Assembly: GCA_964349515.1 (NCBI GenBank)
Contig: CAYGHG010000096.1
Coordinates: forward strand, 1 to 10,300
Direction: 5' to 3'
Length of the DNA: 10,300 nt
Source of the DNA: CAYGHG01 sp964349515
GTDB lineage: Bacteria; Oederibacteriota; PGYV01; CAYGHG01
Position numbers and translations under genes: made by a program. The notes beneath the pieces were generated by a model. The model was not told the origin of the DNA. It ran no database searches and was given only the letters and a program-made list of their open reading frames with translations. This document shows, one piece after another, positions 7,051-10,300 of this stretch. The stretch's first letter is position 1; each line of letters begins with the position of its first letter.

Positions 7051-8381
7051 ATTCCGAAGCTTCCAAAGGGGTTTTTGTTGTGAAACCGGCTCTTTTTCCC
7101 CATCTTTTTCATCATCTTTTTCATGTTGCCAAACTGTTTTAACAGTTTGTTCACCCGCTCCGGTGTGGTACCGCTGCCTTTTGCTATTCTGTTACGGCGC
7201 TTGAATTCTATTATGTCGGGCTTGGAGCGTTCTTTGGGGGTCATTGAAAGTATTATGGCTTCTGTCTGTTTTATTTCGCGCTCGTCTATTGTAACGTTGC
7301 TGAGCCCCATATTTGAGGCGCCGGGAATCATTTTCAGCATCTCGTCAAGCGGGCCCATTTCTTTCATTGCCTTCATCTGTTCCAGAAAGTCGTGAAGGGT
7401 AAAAGAGCCTTTGCGCAGTTTTTCTTCGGTGCGTTTTGCGTCCTCTTCGGTCACGGTTTTCTGGACTTTTTCCACAAGGCTTACTATGTCGCCCATTCCG
7501 AGTATGCGCGAGGCCATGCGCTCGGCGTGGAACTGTTCAAAGCGGTCTATTTTTTCGCCTGTGCCCGCGAACTTTACCGGCACGTTTGCCGCGTGTTTCA
7601 TCGAAAGCGCAGCGCCGCCCCTTGCGTCGCCGTCTGTTTTGGTAAGTATCAGGCCGGTTATGTTAACCGCTTCGTTAAAACTTTTCGCGACGTTTACCGA
7701 CTCCTGGCCGAGCATTGCGTCGGCTACCAACAGCACTTCGTGGAGGGGGACTTTTTCGCGTATTTTTTTTATTTCGTTTATCATATTTTCGTCTATGTGG
7801 AGCCTGCCTGCGGTGTCAAATATAACTGTGGTATAGCCCTCTTTTTCGGCTTTTTCAAGGCCCCGCACGCAGATTTTTACCGCGTCATCGTGAGGCTCGG
7901 TGAAAAAACCGCATCCTGCGAGGGAGGCAAGTTTTTCAAGCTGGTCTTTTGCCGCCGGCCTGTAGGTGTCCGCGCCGACAAGCAGGACGCTGCGCGTTTT
8001 ATTTTTGTTTAAAAGCCAGCGGCCGAGTTTTGCAGCTGTGGTGGTTTTTCCGGAACCCTGAAGGCCCACAAGCATAATGAGAAAAGGGGGCTCGGGTATT
8101 GTAAAGACAGGGCCGCTGCTTCCGAGAAATGATGTGAGTTCGTCCTGCACGATTTTGACAAACTGCTGGTCGGGGGATACGGCTTTCATGACAGATTCGC
8201 CGAGGGCTTTTTTGCGGACCGCTTCGGTGAATTCCTTTACCACTTTGTAATTGACGTCCGCCTCAAGAAGGGACATGCGGATGTCTTTTAAGACATCTTC
8301 AATGTTTTTTTCGGATATTATGCCTGTCCCGCGGATTTTGCGAAGGGCTGATTCAAACTTCTGAGAGAGGGCTTCAAACAT
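7047..8381 (-). CDS. ffh: Signal recognition particle protein Ffh (SRP54 GTPase)
   Basis: GTPase of the signal recognition particle. It binds SRP RNA and signal sequences of nascent membrane proteins and docks to FtsY. The 444-residue protein has the N domain (about 1-90, beginning MFEALSQKFESALRKIRG), and the G domain with GLQGSGKTT (106-114), DTYRPAA (138-144), DTAGR (189-193), TKTDG (247-251) and GTGE (273-276). The methionine-rich M domain (from about 325) contains the SRP RNA-binding motif around 379-404 (SMTPKERSKPDII, then RRNRIAKGSG). The tail is short and basic with several Met residues. Length and motifs are normal. The ATG shares one base with the rpe stop (TGATG), and no strong SD is seen, so translation is probably coupled to rpe. 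The usual neighbour rpsP does not follow; a convergent transporter gene does. Confidence 0.98.
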   Translation of the reverse strand: MFEALSQKFESALRKIRGTGIISEKNIEDVLKDIRMSLLEADVNYKVVKEFTEAVRKKALGESVMKAVSPDQQFVKIVQDELTSFLGSSGPVFTIPEPPFLIMLVGLQGSGKTTTAAKLGRWLLNKNKTRSVLLVGADTYRPAAKDQLEKLASLAGCGFFTEPHDDAVKICVRGLEKAEKEGYTTVIFDTAGRLHIDENMINEIKKIREKVPLHEVLLVADAMLGQESVNVAKSFNEAVNITGLILTKTDGDARGGAALSMKHAANVPVKFAGTGEKIDRFEQFHAERMASRILGMGDIVSLVEKVQKTVTEEDAKRTEEKLRKGSFTLHDFLEQMKAMKEMGPLDEMLKMIPGASNMGLSNVTIDEREIKQTEAIILSMTPKERSKPDIIEFKRRNRIAKGSGTTPERVNKLLKQFGNMKKMMKKMGKKSRFHNKNPFGSFGI

Positions 8382-9049
8382 CAGCAGGCCCTGAATGCCT
8401 TCTTCATGTCTTTGACGCCTTTTGAGGGGTTGCCTTTGCCGAAAACGGCGCTGCCCGCCACCACGAGGTCAACCCCGGCTTTGCAGGCGGCAGGTGCGGT
8501 TTCGGTATTTACACCGCCGTCTATTTCTATGATGCAGCTATAACCGTTTTTGTCTATTACTTTTCGAAGTTCACGCACCTTTTCGAGCATGGGTTCCATG
8601 AATTTCTGGCCGCCATAGCCCGGCTCCACGCTCATGACAAGCACGAGGTCGAGGTCTTTTAAATATTTTGATATTGAATTGAGAGGTGTGTTTGGCTTTA
8701 CCGAAACACCGGCTTTTACGCCGAGTTTTTTTATCATTTTAACGGCTGCTTTTAAGTCCTTTACAGCCTCAACGTGCACGGTGATGTAGTCAGAGCCCGC
8801 GTCGGCAAAGGCTGCTATGTGTTTTTCCGGGTTTTGTATCATGAGGTGGGTGTCGAGGGGGAGCTTTGTCAGCGGCCTCAAAGGTTTTATTAGTTTCGGG
8901 CCGAATGTTATGACAGGGACAAAAGAGCCGTCCATTACATCCAGGTGTACCATATCTGCGCCCGCTTTTTCTATTATTTTGAGGGTTTTTGCTATTTTGG
9001 TAAAGTCGGAATCAAGCACCGAGACAGAGAGCATTACATTTCTTTTCAT
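8381..9049 (-). CDS. rpe: Ribulose-phosphate 3-epimerase
   Basis: Interconverts D-ribulose 5-phosphate and D-xylulose 5-phosphate in the cytoplasmic pentose phosphate pathway. The 222-residue TIM-barrel protein carries the family landmarks: VHLDVMDGSFVPVITFGP (34-51) with metal ligands His35 and catalytic Asp37, THLMI with His68, MSVEPGYGGQKF (139-150), and EIDGGVN with Asp177, followed by the phosphate-binding AGSAVFG (198-204). The N-terminal substrate motif reads LSVSVLDSDF instead of the common IAPSILSADF; Ser10 is kept but the usual Pro and the S-A-D residues differ. The gene overlaps the PASTA gene by an ATGA tetranucleotide (9046-9049) and ffh by one base, so it is the middle gene of a tightly coupled trio. 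Confidence 0.96.
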   Translation of the reverse strand: MKRNVMLSVSVLDSDFTKIAKTLKIIEKAGADMVHLDVMDGSFVPVITFGPKLIKPLRPLTKLPLDTHLMIQNPEKHIAAFADAGSDYITVHVEAVKDLKAAVKMIKKLGVKAGVSVKPNTPLNSISKYLKDLDLVLVMSVEPGYGGQKFMEPMLEKVRELRKVIDKNGYSCIIEIDGGVNTETAPAACKAGVDLVVAGSAVFGKGNPSKGVKDMKKAFRAC

Positions 9050-9996
9050 TTGTATTCATACTCCTTTACGAGTTCCTTGCCCACAAATACCTGTGCAAGC
9101 GCGGTTCCCATTATCGTGGCGTTTATGCTCAGCACTGCGCCGGGCGCCGTTACTTCGTTGTAAACTGTTTCACTCCCGTTTAAACTGAATATGGTGATTT
9201 TGACAAATCTCGGTGCTGTAGTGCCGGTTAAGGTAAATGGTATTTTTATCAGTCTTCTCTTGAGCGAGGTGTCTGACTCCTTTTTTGTTATCACGAAACT
9301 GATGGGAGTTTCCGAGTCAACAGGCCTGCCGGCTTCGGGGGACTGTGAAATAATTGTGCCTGAGGGAATCTCTTCGTTGTCCTGTACGGTTATTGCGTCA
9401 ATGTAGAGGCCGTTGTTTCTTAAAACGGTATAAGAATCATATATGAGTGTGTCAGTGAAGCGCGGCATTACGTATACGTTGTTTTTCGGGCCGAGGCTTT
9501 TTAGCAGGTTTACCCTGTATCCAAATGCCGCTTCTGCGCCCGGCGGAGGGGACTGGGATATGATCATAGTGTCCTTGTATATGCCCGAGTACACAGCAGA
9601 CTGAAGGCCCTCCTCTAAAAAAGCATTTTTGAGTGTTACAAGGGCCTGCGGAGCCAGATTGCCTGTCACATCGGGCACCGCGACGATTTTTGTCCCTTTT
9701 GAAACGGTGACGTATATGGTGCGGCCTTTTTTAATTTTTGATTTCGGTTTTACGTCCTGGGATATAACGACGCCCTCGGAGTATATGCCGCTGTAGGTTT
9801 CGTCTTCAACCTTTAAATCCAGCCCCATACGCGAAGCGGTTTTCCGGGCGTCGTCGAGGTGAGCGCCCGCAAAGTTGGGGGTGTTTATGGTTGAGGCGAT
9901 AAAGGCAAACTTGGTCACAAGAGCCGCAGTTACAAGCGAAAGCACCGCGCCTATTACAGCCAGTTTTACAATATATGAAATAGTGGATTTCTGCAT
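9046..9996 (-). CDS. Membrane-anchored protein with three PASTA domains
   Basis: Probable single-pass membrane protein of 316 residues. A short cytoplasmic N-terminus (MQKSTISYIVK) is followed by one hydrophobic helix at about 10-33, then an outward-facing region of three PASTA repeats: about 36-100, 103-167 and 174-238. Each has the family rhythm: P-x-hydrophobic-G or similar, a helix with 'A...L...GL', a 'Y/I-S-x-x-I/V-I-S-Q-S/D' strand such as IISQSPPPGA (145-154) and IISQSPEAGR (215-224), and a closing 'V-x-G-x-x-I-x-V-x-x-S-K' strand. In other bacteria such domains bind peptidoglycan or muropeptides and are attached to PknB-type kinases or penicillin-binding proteins; here neither is fused. 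Residues 245-316 form a further beta-like domain I do not recognise. A GAGGAG site (10001-10006) lies 4 nt before the ATG. Ligand and role are inferred. Confidence 0.9.
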   Translation of the reverse strand: MQKSTISYIVKLAVIGAVLSLVTAALVTKFAFIASTINTPNFAGAHLDDARKTASRMGLDLKVEDETYSGIYSEGVVISQDVKPKSKIKKGRTIYVTVSKGTKIVAVPDVTGNLAPQALVTLKNAFLEEGLQSAVYSGIYKDTMIISQSPPPGAEAAFGYRVNLLKSLGPKNNVYVMPRFTDTLIYDSYTVLRNNGLYIDAITVQDNEEIPSGTIISQSPEAGRPVDSETPISFVITKKESDTSLKRRLIKIPFTLTGTTAPRFVKITIFSLNGSETVYNEVTAPGAVLSINATIMGTALAQVFVGKELVKEYEYK

Positions 9997-10000
9997 GTCG

Positions 10001-10006
10001 CTCCTC
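10001..10006 (-). promoter_or_regulatory. Ribosome-binding site of the PASTA gene
   Basis: Read on the minus strand, GAGGAG precedes the ATG at 9996-9994 by 4 nt. It fixes the start of the PASTA-domain gene, whose N-terminal membrane helix begins about ten residues later. It is the only clear SD site in the minus-strand trio, consistent with coupling of the two downstream genes. Confidence 0.7.
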
Positions 10007-10025
10007 GTTATGTTTAATGATGATT

Positions 10026-10053
10026 ATTATATATGGAAAGACGGGAATGGCAA
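10026..10053 (-). promoter_or_regulatory. Predicted sigma-70-type promoter for the PASTA-rpe-ffh operon
   Basis: On the minus strand, TTGCCA (10053-10048) is followed after 16 nt by a perfect TATAAT (10031-10026). An A/T tract (A7 on the plus strand, 10058-10064) lies just upstream of the -35 box and could act as an UP-like element. Transcription would start near 10018-10020, giving a leader of only about 22-25 nt with the GAGGAG site inside it. The match and spacing are good and the position fits the operon start, but the site is predicted from sequence alone. Confidence 0.6.
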
Positions 10054-10300
10054 GGGGAAAAAAATACAGATGAAAGCCGGGTGTTTGAAGGTGGAAAGTG
10101 ATTGAGGCGGATTAAGACGCGTTTGGAAATTTGAAAACCATAAAACGTGGATTATGATTACTTTTACCTCCGCCGCCTCCGCCCAATACCGCTCTGACCC
10201 GGGGCGCTGACTTTTTCAAATACAAGAAACGAATATGTGACAGGTGCGTGAAGTTCCTGCAATCAAGCGGAGGTGTTTGTTTTTTTTGAGGGTGGAAGGA
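10054..10300. other. Right-end stretch without a convincing gene
   Basis: Upstream of the predicted promoter to the window edge I see no gene with recognisable motifs. A minus-strand frame is free of stops from the window edge (10300) to a TAA at 10112-10114 (62 codons). It has no visible start and includes a run of six glycines produced by a tandem 9-mer (cctccgccg, cctccgccc at 10167-10184 on the plus strand). It could be the 3' end of a gene that begins beyond the window, or noncoding sequence. An eight-base inverted repeat (acctccgc at 10166-10173, gcggaggt at 10267-10274) and a T8 run (10280s) are also present, with no compact hairpin between them. Confidence 0.4.

Noticed and set aside
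7392..8012. Long plus-strand open frame of 206 codons opposite ffh
   Set aside because: It lies wholly antisense to the conserved Ffh G domain, and its translation is rich in Cys, Phe, Tyr and His without recognisable motifs; it is a shadow frame.
10151..10180. GGGGGGKS in the right-edge minus-strand frame resembles a Walker A motif (GxxxxGKS)
   Set aside because: It arises from a low-complexity tandem repeat, lies close to the C-terminus, and no Walker B or other nucleotide-binding motif can follow in the remaining residues.
10166..10290. Inverted repeat acctccgc/gcggaggt followed by a T8 run as a plus-strand terminator
   Set aside because: The arms are only eight bases and about 93 nt apart, and no compact stem directly precedes the T run.

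Overview
This is a bacterial chromosomal window, densely coded, with ten protein genes in two converging blocks. Seven genes read rightward (2-7050) and three read leftward (9996-7047). I see no tRNA, rRNA, insertion sequence, CRISPR array, phage gene or integration site. The codon style is distinctive, with frequent ATA for Ile and AGG for Arg, SD-type ribosome sites (GGAGG), and ATG or GTG starts. The lineage cannot be fixed from this window. An uncultured or candidate-phylum-like bacterium (something like Elusimicrobiota or neighbouring groups) is compatible, but that is only a guess.

Left block, part A (2-3494): a CUT1-type sugar ABC importer made of a lipoprotein solute-binding protein, a MalF/UgpA-like permease and a MalG/UgpE-like permease. 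It has no ATPase of its own here. The MalG-like protein carries an extra domain of about 120 residues, rich in predicted beta strands, inserted between its first membrane helix and the rest of the permease.

Left block, part B (3529-7050): an Opp/Dpp-type (peptide/nickel/oligosaccharide) ABC transporter with two permeases and two ATPases but no binding protein. Gaps in the whole block are at most 34 nt and several part B genes overlap, so all seven genes could be one transcript. The two half-systems do not complete each other according to family rules. Each must borrow the missing part (a shared MsmX/UgpC-type ATPase; a family 5 binding protein) from elsewhere, or the pairing is unusual.

Right block (minus strand): a single-pass membrane protein with three PASTA domains, then ribulose-phosphate 3-epimerase (rpe), then the signal recognition particle GTPase (ffh). 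The junctions overlap (ATGA and TGATG), so they are probably translationally coupled. A good sigma-70-like promoter (TTGCCA, 16 nt, TATAAT) lies just upstream of the PASTA gene. The PASTA-rpe adjacency recalls the pknB/prkC-rsgA-rpe neighbourhood of Gram-positive bacteria, but without a kinase. The last ATPase gene and ffh converge with their stop codons overlapping, leaving no room for a terminator between them.

The right end (10054-10300) holds no convincing gene. It has one stop-free minus-strand frame running off the edge and a short G/C-rich tandem repeat. I did not find a convincing new system. The most unusual items are the inserted domain in the MalG-like permease and the kinase-less PASTA protein with its unassigned C-terminal domain.
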